This document shows positions 1 through 12,857 of a stretch of DNA of 64,000 bases, one piece after another (within the stretch, counting starts at the first letter, position 1; every line of letters begins with the position of its first letter). Under the pieces are notes generated by a model, which was not told where the DNA came from, did no database searches, and was given only the letters and a program-made list of their open reading frames with translations. The stretch comes from Bugula neritina (taxonomy: Eukaryota; Bryozoa; Gymnolaemata; Cheilostomatida; Bugulidae). The stretch covers positions 7,018,698-7,082,697 of the forward strand of contig OZ037765.1 of the NCBI GenBank assembly GCA_964035545.1. The letters run 5' to 3'. The translations under genes were made by a program, and so were the position numbers.

Positions 1-540
1 TTAGTGTGTACATATTTCTAGGCTATAGAAACGTTGATTTAGAAATAAAATTATTTTGTGTTTATTTAGAACAATAGGAAATAGTAATGTAAAGTTTGGT
101 TCATTGGGGAGTGTAATAACAGAGTTGTTTAGTTTAGCAAACCAGATTGTTTAATGACACGTACAAAGTATATGTGATCATCGAGTCTATATAGAAAGAG
201 TATGTATCATTTGTAACAATGTTGATACATTCTAATTCAAACAAAGAAGTGCATCGAATGCCTATAATTAATTTGCTGTAGCTTATTATATTTCCATTGA
301 TTTCGTTCAGATAAGTCTAGTTTTTGATAACTGCCGAAGATTGATTTCGTTCTTCACATTGCGCAGTCTATAGTGCCGCGTATAGTTGAGCTCCAAGCTT
401 AGGTAGACTAAATTCTGTTAGTCAATAGCACATCTCAAGTAATTAATCAAGTTAATTATTAAGTAGAAGAGTTTTAAGAAATGTGATATGCTGAAGGGTG
501 CTTGTAGCAGACGTTAGCTAGTTGAAAGTATATTATAAAT

Positions 541-3500
541 ATGACTGGAACTTCGCTTCATTCTAAAAGAATTGCAAAGTATTTTCCAAACATGCCGTAT
601 GACAGCATGAAGCTTAGATTTCGACAAACGCCTGAGCCCGACATATTGAGGCAGCTCGAGCGACATGTTCGGTATGTTTACTTTATACACTTTTTCTTGA
701 CTCATACTGCAAAGAACAATTCAAGTTTGCTTCAACTTTATGTAAGAGTCAATTATTTTTAGTTGTATGCATCAATTGATTCGTAATAATTCTGTATTGC
801 ATATTTATTTAGTGCTTAAACTGGAATTCAACAAAACATTTTTATTTAAGAATGGGATTTTGATAGTAGGGCATCAAACTAGTTTATAAGATATATTTGG
901 GTGTTACTATAGTAACAGCATTGTAATCAACTCAATTTTTACATGACAAATTATTGGCTAATGTTTGAAATTTAATGCAATCGTAGTTAAATGCAATGCG
1001 TAAACAACTAGAAGAAAAATTTTATACACGGTTGTATTTTTAATAGATTCTCACAACTTAAGGGATATATAATATAATAATATTATTATGTTATAAATAT
1101 GAGAACTACCAGTATAATATATCTTATAATATTTATCACTATTAGCCTTTTGGGATTTGCTCAACAGTCTAATTGATAAATTATAAGACTGCTATGGCCA
1201 GCAAGGCAAATCCTCTGGTTTAGTCTTTATACTAAAGATACCAGATACATTATTTATTAAGCAGATGGACCAAAGATATTGATTGCTCTCATCACTAATC
1301 AACCAACTATCTTTACCTAATAATCAATATTTGATGAAGAGTTGCTGGGCTCCTTGTCTTGAGAAATAGCCCTTCTTATTCATCGGATTTATTAACTTAT
1401 ATTTCTTGTACATTGTGTAGACAATACTTACCACTATCTATCAGTAATCAATACTGCACAATGTGTCCAGTGTTTTATTTTACATGTTTATACTTTCTTC
1501 TAAGAAAGTTATGACAAAGCTATGCACTGTTTATGTACATAGCTGTATTTTATACAATGCTGTGTAAAACTATTTTTGTTACAAAGAAGTTGGAACAATG
1601 AATATTGGCATTACAATTGTCACAATACTGAAAGAAGTATAGAACAGCTTTTCATTTCTTGAATGATTTTGCAAAAATTTACAAGCTTTGCAGTGCCTAA
1701 AAATTATGCATTTCACAAGCAATATGCGGCTTACCTGACATTTTGATTATTTTATATTTCTGCTTCAAAGAACTCTAAACTAACATGGAACAAAAAATAA
1801 AAGATACTACTGCGAAACAGTTATTTTAATCTTGTGTAAGCAAGCTATAGTCTAATTGTCGACATGTTAAAAAGCTTCTCAAATTTTATGCAATGTAACT
1901 ATTATAGTTAGGAACTTGTATATTGCTAAGATGTAATACTCTTTGATCGGGAGTTGATGCCCTTATTGTGATGTACTTTTCATGCTTTATGTCTACTTTT
2001 GCTGCAGCAATATCTCCAGGTCAGCCATGTCTATGGGTGACTATATCACTTATGTTGAGCGCAGTCTGATAGAAATACTTGGGCAGGGATATTGTACATC
2101 ATCGTTGAAGCGTGCTCTATTATCTCAACTCTATAAAACTCGGCCAAAACTTAGTTCAAACGCCGAAAATCTTAACAACAATTCAGCAGAAAGTAGACAC
2201 TTGGGCAGGCTAGCCTCATTACCCCAAATTCATGCTACTGAAAAGGCTAAGCAACCTACTAAGGCTACGAAATTCAACCAACCACCACAAAGATATCGTA
2301 AACGAGCATGTCTGGCCAGTCTGTAAGATTTCTTAGCTAGTCTGAGTGAGTGGTAGCAGCCACCTGTAGCATAGACTCCTAAACTAAACATTTGCACAAG
2401 CAACGATAGCGTATATACACTGACATTATTTGTCTATTGCAGTAGATGGTAACTTGTAGGTTGGCTTCTAGTTTAGATATACTTTATGTTTTAGTATCTA
2501 ATCTTGTTTTCCAGATTATAATTTGGTTCTGTGTCATAACAATTGGCATAATATATTTTAGTCCTTGAAAAAATTCTGATAATTTTAGTGTTTAGCCTAA
2601 AAGTTCAGCAGGATGTCTCTACTTAAATCAAACAAGCTGATAATTTTTCATCCAGTTTGCCATTCTGCTGAAATTGAGATGGTTATTTAAGTCAATTTGA
2701 ACACATTGCTTTTCTAGTTTCTTAGAGCAACATCCAGGCTTTTGAGGTAACAACCAGGTCAACCTTTCTACTTTAGAACAAATATTTTATAGAATTTAGT
2801 ATGTTTATCTTTATGCAAGACTTACAATACGCTGCCTTTTGGGAATGCTGACACACAATTCAATACAAGTTGACAGCAGATAAGCACTAAATCAGTGATG
2901 CCCACCTTTGGTAAACGGCACAAACATTCATTAATCTTCACTGAAACTTGAACTCTCTTGTTTAATTACATCCTACATTTTATTTTCCACAAGCAAATGT
3001 GCATAGTTTCTGATGTGTCAGCTATGAATTTTATCATGATAAATTGGCAGTTAAATGGGGTACAGCTGCCTGCAACATATACTATGCAAACACAAAGTTA
3101 GTTGTGACATGTTCATTATCTCAATTATATTAAAGACTATAGTATTTAACAATATATAAAAATGTTGTGTGTTGAGTCAGTAAACATGTCAACACTACAC
3201 CTGTATGGTGATGTCCTGCGAAGTTAGGTAACTTCTGACACACAGAGGCATTTTGAAGTTTTAATATTTCTTGATAGTTGTAAAATGTTTAGAAAAGAGC
3301 CTAGAAAATAAAAGAGTTTAGGTACATAATAAATAATATAATCTGTTATAACTTAGTAGCCCTCCTTTAAAAGCTAAAATAATACTGGTCACGAATTATT
3401 GTAAAATTAGGTTTATTTGGAGTTGTCTGACTTTTGCCAGTTGCCTTCTGGAAAACCTTTACATTTTATAAACATAAATTATACTTGTTCTATAAAAAAC

Positions 3501-6500
3501 ATGTAACTACCTATTTCAATACAGTAATATATTACGAGATGCATCCCACCATCTCATTATACTCCTGTTAAATCTTAACCAGATTTATTCATGCACTATA
3601 AACTAGACATTTAGTAACTTCAAAAAATTGAAACATTGGCAGGTTGAATGAAGCATATTAGGCAAGTCAAGCACCTGCAATAATGTAACAAGAAGCATTT
3701 TATTTTCAGTAATTTTTAAACATCTTTATTGCTTAAAATTACATATAGTAATTATAATGCTATAACAGAATATTATATTTTAAATGCCAGAATATTTGGC
3801 TTCAGCAAGAGGCTGAGAGTTACCCTCCCTCAATTGTTTATAAGTAAAATTAATAAACTGTTGCACTAGTGAGAACTACAGCATAAACAATAAACAAATA
3901 TATATACATGAACTACAGAACATTTAATGAAATTACGAATTCAGTTTATTATGTAGTAAAGTAGAATCAATAAATACCAAGTGGAATTAAAAATTCAATG
4001 GTCAAGTTTATTATAGTTTCTTTTTGATGCCAATTATATTGATTCAAGAATATGCTATCCTCAAGGTTACTTTCAGCAGTTTTCAAGGATTTAAGTTTAA
4101 AGCAAATAGTCTTAAACAAATCGTTACTAAAGAGTGTTGAAGATCAATCTCATTACATTTGACTGTGAATATATAGAATATGATCTATGAGCCTATTATA
4201 ACATTGAGTGTTTATTTAGTCAGTCGCTGTTTAAACAACATGTCTTTTCTTTAAATTCAATGAGTAAAATAAAATGTAATAGACGTCATTTATCCCTTTA
4301 CCTAATCACCCTACAGTGAAATAGTGCAAACTAATAGGATCTATCACGCTTTAAGGATAAGATTATAAACGTCATTAACTTCATGCACTTGAGCAGCAGT
4401 ATATGCTAGTAGCAGCAGCAGCTAGTAGAATAAACTACCTTGTACTTGGTATATTTTATTCCTTCATCATGACTGTGCTACCGCGAATTGGAAAAGCTTC
4501 TTCTGACGAAAACACCTCATCTGGACGCAGATGTACTTTACCCAACTCTAAGTTCTGTCTTCTAGACTTCTCAAATAATACTCACTCTCCTGTTAATAAC
4601 AAAGTAACTACTAAAAACTACAGCTGGGTACCTATGAGTGTTTGTACTTTGTATACAAGCTGGTGAGTAGTAGTTTAAAAGTTTTGTCGCTCTCTGCTTT
4701 TCTCAGATCATCCTTCCTTTCAATACTTTAACAGATGTTTCCAAACTTTGGTCTTAGCACTGTGTATATAATAACAATAATATACATATACATAACATAA
4801 TTATATACATTACATATATACATTACTCATATATATATATAACAGTATAACACATAGTATATATAATAACTATTATATTATACAAGCTTTACAAAGTTTT
4901 AACTCCAAAGTTTATGTAATATATGTATGTGTACAAATAGAGCTGCACTATTAAAGTGATGATCTAAATTTTCTTTAATGTATTTAAGCAATATTTTAAT
5001 ATATTATATGTGTAACAATATAATATAATAAACTAAAAGTTTGAAATATTTGCCATACCTGAAATTTCAGTGAACTCACTACAGATTGCATTTTAATTGT
5101 TTTTTATCTAAAATAATTCATAGTCTAAATTTAATTCTCAATAAAATATATCGTTGATATAAAAACTATTTTTTAGTTTTAAGTAAACTTTTCTTAACCA
5201 CCAAATACACAACTATTTGTAGTTTTTATTTATAGCCCAACTTTTACAAAACTAATTTTTATTTCATTAGTTCATATACTTGCTTCGGAATTAAAAATAA
5301 CTTTTCTTTTAGCATTATAAGCTCCACAATAAAAAATACAACTACTGTATTAGTTCAATTATCAGCTCTTCTGCTGTGTGTTTGAAATGGGAGTTGCTTT
5401 TATTATATTATTATAAATACCCAGTAATTGGAATTTATACCTTAGCGCTAAGCTAATACTAGCAAATTTTAGTCAATTAATATGATATCAACTTTAATAG
5501 TACAATTGATCAACTGTTGCTATTATAATATATTGTCTAATATATGTAATAATATAACCTACTTAAAATGTTTATGCAATTCTTTGAAAAATGTGTATAA
5601 TATAATACTAATTGAAAATAATTCTTAAAATATTATAGGATAATAATTCTTGCCATAGGATAGAGGTGAAATGTTTTTTTGCAATCAGTTTGAACGCCTA
5701 CTAGTCTGTCCTTGGTATTTTGGTTCGACCTAGACTAGACCGAGCTGGTGTGAGTTGGACTAAGTTGGACTGTGTTAAACTGAGTTGGACTGGGTTGTTA
5801 CAAATTGTTTTGATAACTCGATACTTTGATACCTTATTTGGAAGTGAATTCAAAAGTTTACCAAAAATGAGGTTGATGTGTATATAAATGAAATGTGAAA
5901 GTACAGTTATAATTACTATGGTAGTCTAACATAAAATTAGTATCATAGCCAATTAAACACTAATTTGTAGCAAAGAAGTTGTTCACCCTTGTTTAGATGA
6001 GTTAAATAACCTTTCTATTGCTATATTAATAAGTATTGTAACCTGTCTAGGTTTGGATTGAAGTATTAAGACATTGTATTAATATAATAATAAAGGTTAC
6101 TTCAAACACCATAATAGTTTGATAAACAAAGCCTTAGCAATTGTGTGGATGAATAGTCTGCTTATCCAACATTTCACATTATATTTAGCTGATAGTTAAC
6201 ACCAGAGTGCTGCAGAGTGCACTGCCATTTTACATATTCATTTAAGTGTTCTAAAACAAACATCATACAATTCATAATTCTATAGTTGTTGTTATGCTAA
6301 AACTATCAGTGATTTATTGGTTAAATTATGTATCCGTTCAATTGTGCTGCTTAACCAAACGCCCTTTAGTGTAGTATTTCTCTTACAGAAAAAATTGATT
6401 CATATTTCTTATTATTCTAATTTTACTTAACAAAAGATAGAAATATATAGCGTAGCATTTGTGAAGCAGTTGAGAAACTACACGACAGCAACGGTTGACA

Positions 6501-9500
6501 GCTGCCATTGGCAGCAAAGTTATCGGCGGTCATAACTAACAAAGATATCATCAATATCTCAAGTGGACTCTTGGCTGTATCTAAGACTTGCTCTTTGAAC
6601 AGGGAGATAGTAACTGCTCTAAGGGTATAGTCAGGGTAGACACACCGCTGTACGGTAAAGAATATGTCAGTCGGTACTAACAAACGAGTGGTGTTAAGAA
6701 ACCTGCTTCACGTAAACTCCAGTATCGATACAAAACAGCGAGCCAGCACCACTACAGGTGTTCTGGTGCAAGTATCAGCCAATCTGTGGCCTGCGACTCG
6801 AAGACCTAAAACTCGAGGCACTGGAGCTGCTCTACCATTTCAAAAGAGAGTACAGAGAGCTATCGGGCATATTTCTGAGACAAACAAGACACCGGAAAGA
6901 TCTCGTCGCAGTCAGCTCGCTGCCGCTACTGTTCACACGGATGATGGTAGCTGCCTTAGCATGCTTCCTGCAAGGGTGACGCTGAGATACAGGTCATGGT
7001 AAGGTGTAATCTGCAACAGCAGTTTTAGTAATATATTACGACTTAATAGAGTATAAAACTGAGTAGCAACTACGGTTTGCTCATATAATTATATATGTGT
7101 ATGTGCATTTGTATGTGAGTGTGCGTGTGTATATACATATCTATTTTTTAATACAAGTTTGCTATTTATTGAAAATGGTGTGGGTCTATAGTAGTTCAAG
7201 TGTCTATTATTGTAAAACATATTTTGCTTATGCCAAGCAAGTAGCGTTATCTTAAGTAAGCAATGTCTATTACATGATATTGGACCAGGCAAAGAGTAAA
7301 TTAGAGTCTTATCTATTTTGAAGCAATTAGATTCAGATAACTAAAAGGAAGTTTAATGATATTTAGTGAGTGATGGTGTGATGGTATGTACTAAGATAAC
7401 ATTCACACGTATGTACTATATTGTATCATTATTACGGGCAGTGGAAGCAAATCCCAAACTATAAAAGCAGTCTCAAAGTCATATAGAGGCTAATATAATA
7501 AAGAGGAGATGACTCCTCAAGCTCTGTATAGATATAATACTATTATATAGCTCACTCATAAAATAATCTCTTACAATCTACATGGCGGTTAAAAAAAGCT
7601 GTTGTTTGTGTAAATAAAAGAATACAAGTTAATTATGTAAAATCATTCCAATTGAAGCTTTAATGGTATAAAAATGTTGTGCCTGTATTCTATATTTTAC
7701 TTGAGCCACTAACAAATTATTTGTCATGCAAACTTGACATTTGACAAAGTCGTACACTTAGACTTTTCTAAAAGATGTAAATGGCAAAAATATTGCTGTT
7801 ATCAGTGTCAATAGCATTTAAATTACTTACATTTAAATAATTCATAACAATCAAAAGAGTTCACAACTTTGAAGTACCTACAATAACTTTAATTTTGCTA
7901 TTATTAGTTTTATCAAAACTTTAAGTTACAATTAAGAATGTTGGGCATTTCTTATAAGTGTTATATTCTATTGTTTCTATTTGAAAGAGATTTTTCATTC
8001 TTGCTAATTACACTGTGTGTCTATAAAATATCCATTTAGCCTGTAGAACTATAGCATGCTGTCTACTTTCTTCCTAGCTTTGTGGACTTAATATTCTAAC
8101 AGCAATGAAAACTTCTTGCTTGATTAGCTATGCAACAACTCTGCAATTAGTAACCATTTCAGTATTTATTGATCAACTAGTCAATACTTTGAGGATATTT
8201 GCTCTACGTCTTCCTTGCCGTTCAAACTGAAATCTGTAGTTAGCACAGAAGGGGATGAGTGTGTCTAGAAACTGCATCAGATTTGACTAAACTTTTTACG
8301 ACAATGTCGGAATCAGTGACTACAACACTAACCGCCTCTAAACTACTAGTTACGTGCCCATTAATGGTGCCTATCAGGCTGCAGCCTACCGTTAGTATTC
8401 ATTCTAAAAGATACAGCATCTGGAGTTCTTGTAGGCAAATGCATTCCAACTCTAACTGCAGGTAGTAATAAATTCATGTTTGTAAAAACTTTGAAGCTGG
8501 TTTTTAGACAGGATTTGTTTTCTTTTTGCTAAGTTTTCTTGGCTATGTAAACAAGAGAGGAATTAAGTAGTTCTGTTGACTATGTTTGTGAGTTTGACTT
8601 TGAAATCTAAATTTTGTTGACATTTGCAATACTAGATAGACATTTGCCTACATTTAAAGCTTTGACTTTATATTGCAAACATGTGTATATTATTCTGTAT
8701 GTTCACTGTTAAGGACTAGATATATATTTAGGATTAATAACTAATTTTAGAGAAACTGGTATCCGTAGTTTTATACTCATATGAATCAAGGATACTGCTA
8801 CAAAATTGTTGCAAATTATTCCAAATTGATTGTAAATTAGGACTAAGCATGTATTACATGCTACCAAAACCTAAATGTTAGTAATAGTTATTTGCCCAAG
8901 TGCCCTTTATTTATTCTTTTTAGTTCTTATGCCTGATTTGTATTTGTATCCATTTTCTATAAACAATTTCTAACTTCAGTACAGCACTACAATAGTGTGT
9001 GACTCAAAATAAGACATTTCCGTCACATCACTCTGTTTATAATGTTATTTCCAGTTACTAATAATTTGTGCAACCTACCTATAACATAATAGCTCACTTG
9101 TGAAGATAGTAAACGTGTGTCTAGCATGTAAGTTGTGTAAATCTTCTTCTAAGCCCTGATTCCTGATGTTGATTGGTTTCATATTTGTGTCTGAGTGTTT
9201 AAGAGTTGTCTTTCATAGCATCAAAAACATTCTAAGGTTTACCGTCTGAGTAGAACTTCTTGGATGTGAATAGTGAAGACAGTCAAGTATTGCTAGTTAT
9301 TTTAATGGGAGACATCGCGTCATTATTACACTTAATATTGATTGTTGGCATTGTTTGTTAGTTGTAATATTGTATTGCTGTTAGGATAATTGTTTGTTGA
9401 ACTCTTTTTTGGTTAATCATTCAGTTGTAAGTTGTCAATCAAACAGCTAGCATCAATAATATGTCTCTTCCAAATTCCATAATACTTCAACGGTAAGGAA

Positions 9501-12500
9501 TCTTTCATCATAGTCTTGCTTCAGTTTTCGGTGTAAATTTAGCTAACGAATTTAGATTTTGAGTTCAGAATTCAAGCAGTAACTTTCAAGGACAGACAAC
9601 TTTTCATGCTCCAACTGATTATCACCAATTGTTAATATTTACATTGTATTAGACATCTGCATTTTATAAGTTTATAGAATCTTTTAATTTGTATTATCAC
9701 TTTATCTTAGCAAATAGTTAGAATCATTATTGCAAAAAATATTTTGAAAGCTTCAGTTAGCTTTATTTGTTCTGCCAAATATGTGGCCTACTAGTTATGT
9801 TAGATTTAACTTGATAAAAGAGAAGGCTTCTTACTACCTCTTTAGCTTAGGTCACAGGCATTAATCTATATGCTGTTGTTTTATATTGACACAACTTCTT
9901 ATTTTAGTGTTTTTTGTAATTTGCTTCCTTAGAATATAGATTAGCAATTAATTTAAAGTAATTCTACACACCAAGCTATTACCAGAACATATTATACTGC
10001 ATGTAGTTCTGTTGTTTGAACTGTAACCTAATGAAACTTTAGTTAGTAACCCAATGAACCTATATAGGAAGCAGGTCTAGAGCCTGTAGACTATAATAGC
10101 TGTAACAAAATTGATTCAACCTTAATTTGTTAAAAGACTATACCTTACCTTGTCACTTATAATTAAAGTGGATTTTCCTGTCTATGAATCAGATGTCTGC
10201 GCTAACTATAATGCTGCCTATGATGCTGCCAGACTGAAACGGTTGGCTGAATTGTTTAATTTACAGTGTTAATTGCATTAATATTACAGTTCATCGACTT
10301 CTCACAATGGAGCTTTCTCAAACACCACAGATCTGTTACAATTAAACGGAGGAGAAACCATTAGAAAATCATCATCTGAGACCCGAACCTCATCAAGTCC
10401 AGACAATAATGGAACTGCTAAAGAAAAACTCAAACTCAATAGACCTAGTAGTAGGGGCAAGCGAAGAACTCCCCACATTAATGGTAAGTTACAAGCTTCT
10501 ACCCAGTTGCGATGAAAATCTAGAAGTGTTTCTGACAAGAATGTGGGAAAATATGAAACAAAAAAAATATGAAGTGAAAATGGAGTAATAATTGGTTAGC
10601 TGAAGCAAACCAATAGTATTTTAAAGCCTAACTGAGTTATTTTACACACCGGTACCCATGGTTGATTCTAGCCAAGAAGGTGTATTTTAATATATTATAT
10701 TATATTATATATTATATATATACATATATATCTATATGCATAATATACATAATATACATATATACATATATGTTTATATACATAATATATAAATATATGT
10801 ATGCATATATGTATACATAAATACATAATATGTATTTACAGGTCTGATACCATTGGAGAGAGTATCAAGAGATTCTGAGACTGAGTTACCGTCTGTATTA
10901 GATGAAAATATCACGGGCACTAAGCTAAGTCTTCCCACACAGCGCATTAAACCACAGGTTAAACCCACAAGAGGCTCAGTTGCTCTCAAACCTTTAACTT
11001 CTAGTGACCAAGTAACAAACAGTCTTACCTACTCTACAAATTACTCTACGCAAAAACATGTTAAGTCTCGCTCAATATCAGGTAAGCCATTTGCTGTATT
11101 GTTATATAAACAAAAATTCAAACAAGTTTTGATACGAAATTGCAATTGAAACTTTCATTGCCAGTTCTCAGCTTTTTGTTTTAAAAACTTTTAAGAATTA
11201 AATATTTGCAACTAAATGCTACTTTCACCATTGCAGTTTTCATTTTACGTAGGCATGCTTGAGTATATGTTATTTTCAACTATACAATAATTAGTTTATC
11301 CTGTCTCATGCACGTACAATGTTAAATGTGAGAGCAGCTTTAATTCTTAGTCAAATTGTTGAACAATTCTAAATCACTTTACAAGCTGCTAGTGTTTGAT
11401 TTTGAAGGGGTACCAAAGCTAGAAGTAGCCTCTACAGAAGAAGGTGATACAACAGGTCAAAGTTGGTCTCACAATCCCAACGTGTTACCAATAAATAAGC
11501 CTATTCTAAGTCAGCAAAATAGAAACAATAACTTCAGTAATGACAACTCCACAATTGCTAGTAGCAGTTTGACTGCAACTACCATACTTGGTAAAACTGA
11601 GAACTGCAGCAGTACAAACTCTCTTACAGTCACTGCTTCTAGTGTAGTTAGTAGTAACAGTAACTCACAACGTCCACATAAACCTAGCCAGTCACATCTT
11701 ACAAGTACCAGAGCCTTTGGAACTTCTCGGAAGAAATCTCCTGGAGGTAAGTAACTCCTTTCCTACTTCCTTTTTTGTGAAGTTTAGTTCAGACTGTTCA
11801 ACCATGTTTTTATTTTTGTTTTTGGAGTACTTTAAAGCAATAATTATTTGTAAAAAACTTTTAAGTCATATGACCTGTGTAAATTCCTTAGTAACACAAG
11901 TTTTAGATAGTTGAAAACTTTTATAATAATTAAGATCTTCAATCTATTTATTTTATAGTGTTGAAAGATACAACTTCTGCTTAGCTTGATTTATAGTATG
12001 ACTAAAGATAAAGATATAGAATCAACATTATTTGATAACTATTTGTTTTCTATAATCAGACGTTTTACACCTAGCTGCTATTACTTACATCCTCTAAACC
12101 ATAGTAATACAGAAAACTTTAAAACAAATGAAGCTACACTCCCTGAACTAAATTACTATATTATCTTTTAACAGTTGTTGCCTAAACTATCTGACACTAT
12201 TCTATACCAGTTTAGTATACAAACCGAAAGATAAAATCTAAGCTTGTCTGTTTTAGGGTGCACAACTCATAATTTTTCATATAGTGTGATTATTATAATA
12301 ACAATATAACTTTAATGCCTCTATCAGGCCTTTATCAAATTTTCACATTATTGGCTTTTAAAAGTCGCATGGCAAAATGAAACTGAGGTCACTTTATATA
12401 TTCCAGATGACTGTCTGTATGCGGACCCCGTGGTGGGAGCAACTCCATCTTTCCAATCTAGATTATCAGAGTTGGCTTCTCTTGAAGCAGAAACTGTTAG

Positions 12501-12552
12501 ATATGAAAAGTTGAAAAAGCTTAAAAAGAAAAGCAAAGAGAGAGAAGATTAG
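541..12552 (+). CDS. Unrecognised Ser/Thr-rich multi-exon protein
   Basis: I do not recognise this gene. Exons were joined by GT-AG sites with matching phase: 541-671, 2008-2322, 6723-6998, 10290-10483, 10842-11081, 11408-11746 and 12407-12552, ending in TAG. A probable exon 8281-8461 joins correctly to the next one (phase 2) but not to the previous one, so a small exon between 7 and 8.3 kb may be missing. The ATG at 541 opens a charged, helical-looking N-terminus (about 85 residues, with YITYVERSLIEILGQG) that could be a small folded domain. The middle is low-complexity Ser/Thr/Asn/Pro sequence with many Arg/Lys, probably disordered. The end is again ordered, with FQSRLSELASLEAETVRYEK followed by a Lys-rich tail. 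No signal peptide or membrane segment is seen. About 600 residues in total. Exon calls from 10 kb on are firm; the overall role is unknown. Confidence 0.7.
4426..4662 (+). other. Possible alternative exon of the first gene
   Basis: An open frame ends at a good GTGAGT donor (4663) in phase 2, the same phase that the flanking exons of the first gene use, so it could be inserted without shifting the frame. The acceptor (CAGCAGCTAG at 4425) is poor, lacking a pyrimidine tract. The encoded peptide is Ser/Asn-rich, like the rest of the protein. It may be an alternative exon or chance. Confidence 0.25.
4735..5640. repeat. Very AT-rich intron stretch with TA-type simple repeats
   Basis: Inside the 4.4-kb intron of the first gene. 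It holds (TA)n and ATATAC runs around 4770-4870 and short AT blocks, with no open frame of note and no recognised element. Confidence 0.5.
7090..7145. repeat. Imperfect (TG)n microsatellite
   Basis: Degenerate TG/TA dinucleotide run in an intron of the first gene. Confidence 0.6.
10684..10835. repeat. (TA)n / ATATAC microsatellite
   Basis: About 150 bases of nearly pure A/T with TATATA and ATACATA units, ending just before the acceptor of the exon at 10842. Confidence 0.75.
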
Positions 12553-12696
12553 CAGAGGGCTTCTCAATAGGAAAAGCACACAATAGAAAGTCAAGTTGCC
12601 TAGAAAAGTACTTTTATAGTGAAAGTATCAAAAGTTTTTCTAAAACAAATTGTTAAAGTCAACTTTTAATAATTTGGCATCTCCAGTATTTTATTA

Positions 12697-12702
12697 AATA
12701 AA
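12697..12702 (+). terminator. Polyadenylation signal of the first gene
   Basis: AATAAA lies 145 bases after the TAG at 12552. A second AATAAA is at 12852-12857. Either could serve. Confidence 0.5.
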
Positions 12703-12857
12703 GTAAACTTTATTATTACTATTAGTTTATAGTCGCAAATTTAAAATGTTTCCATACTGTTTAATGAACTAGTGAGTAATAATTTAGGCTATAAGTATAT
12801 AATAAGGTGCTTGTTTTGTATCTATTTTTCTGCTCACATTTTTAAGATATTCAATAA

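Noticed and set aside
6423-6683. 86-codon minus-strand frame
   Set aside because: No splice support; partly overlaps the plus-strand exon region.
6758-6979. 73-codon frame (FWCKYQPICGLRLEDLKLEALE...) after CACTACAG
   Set aside because: The frame of the exon 6723-6998 fits the phase of the preceding exon and ends at a good donor; this frame ends in a stop.
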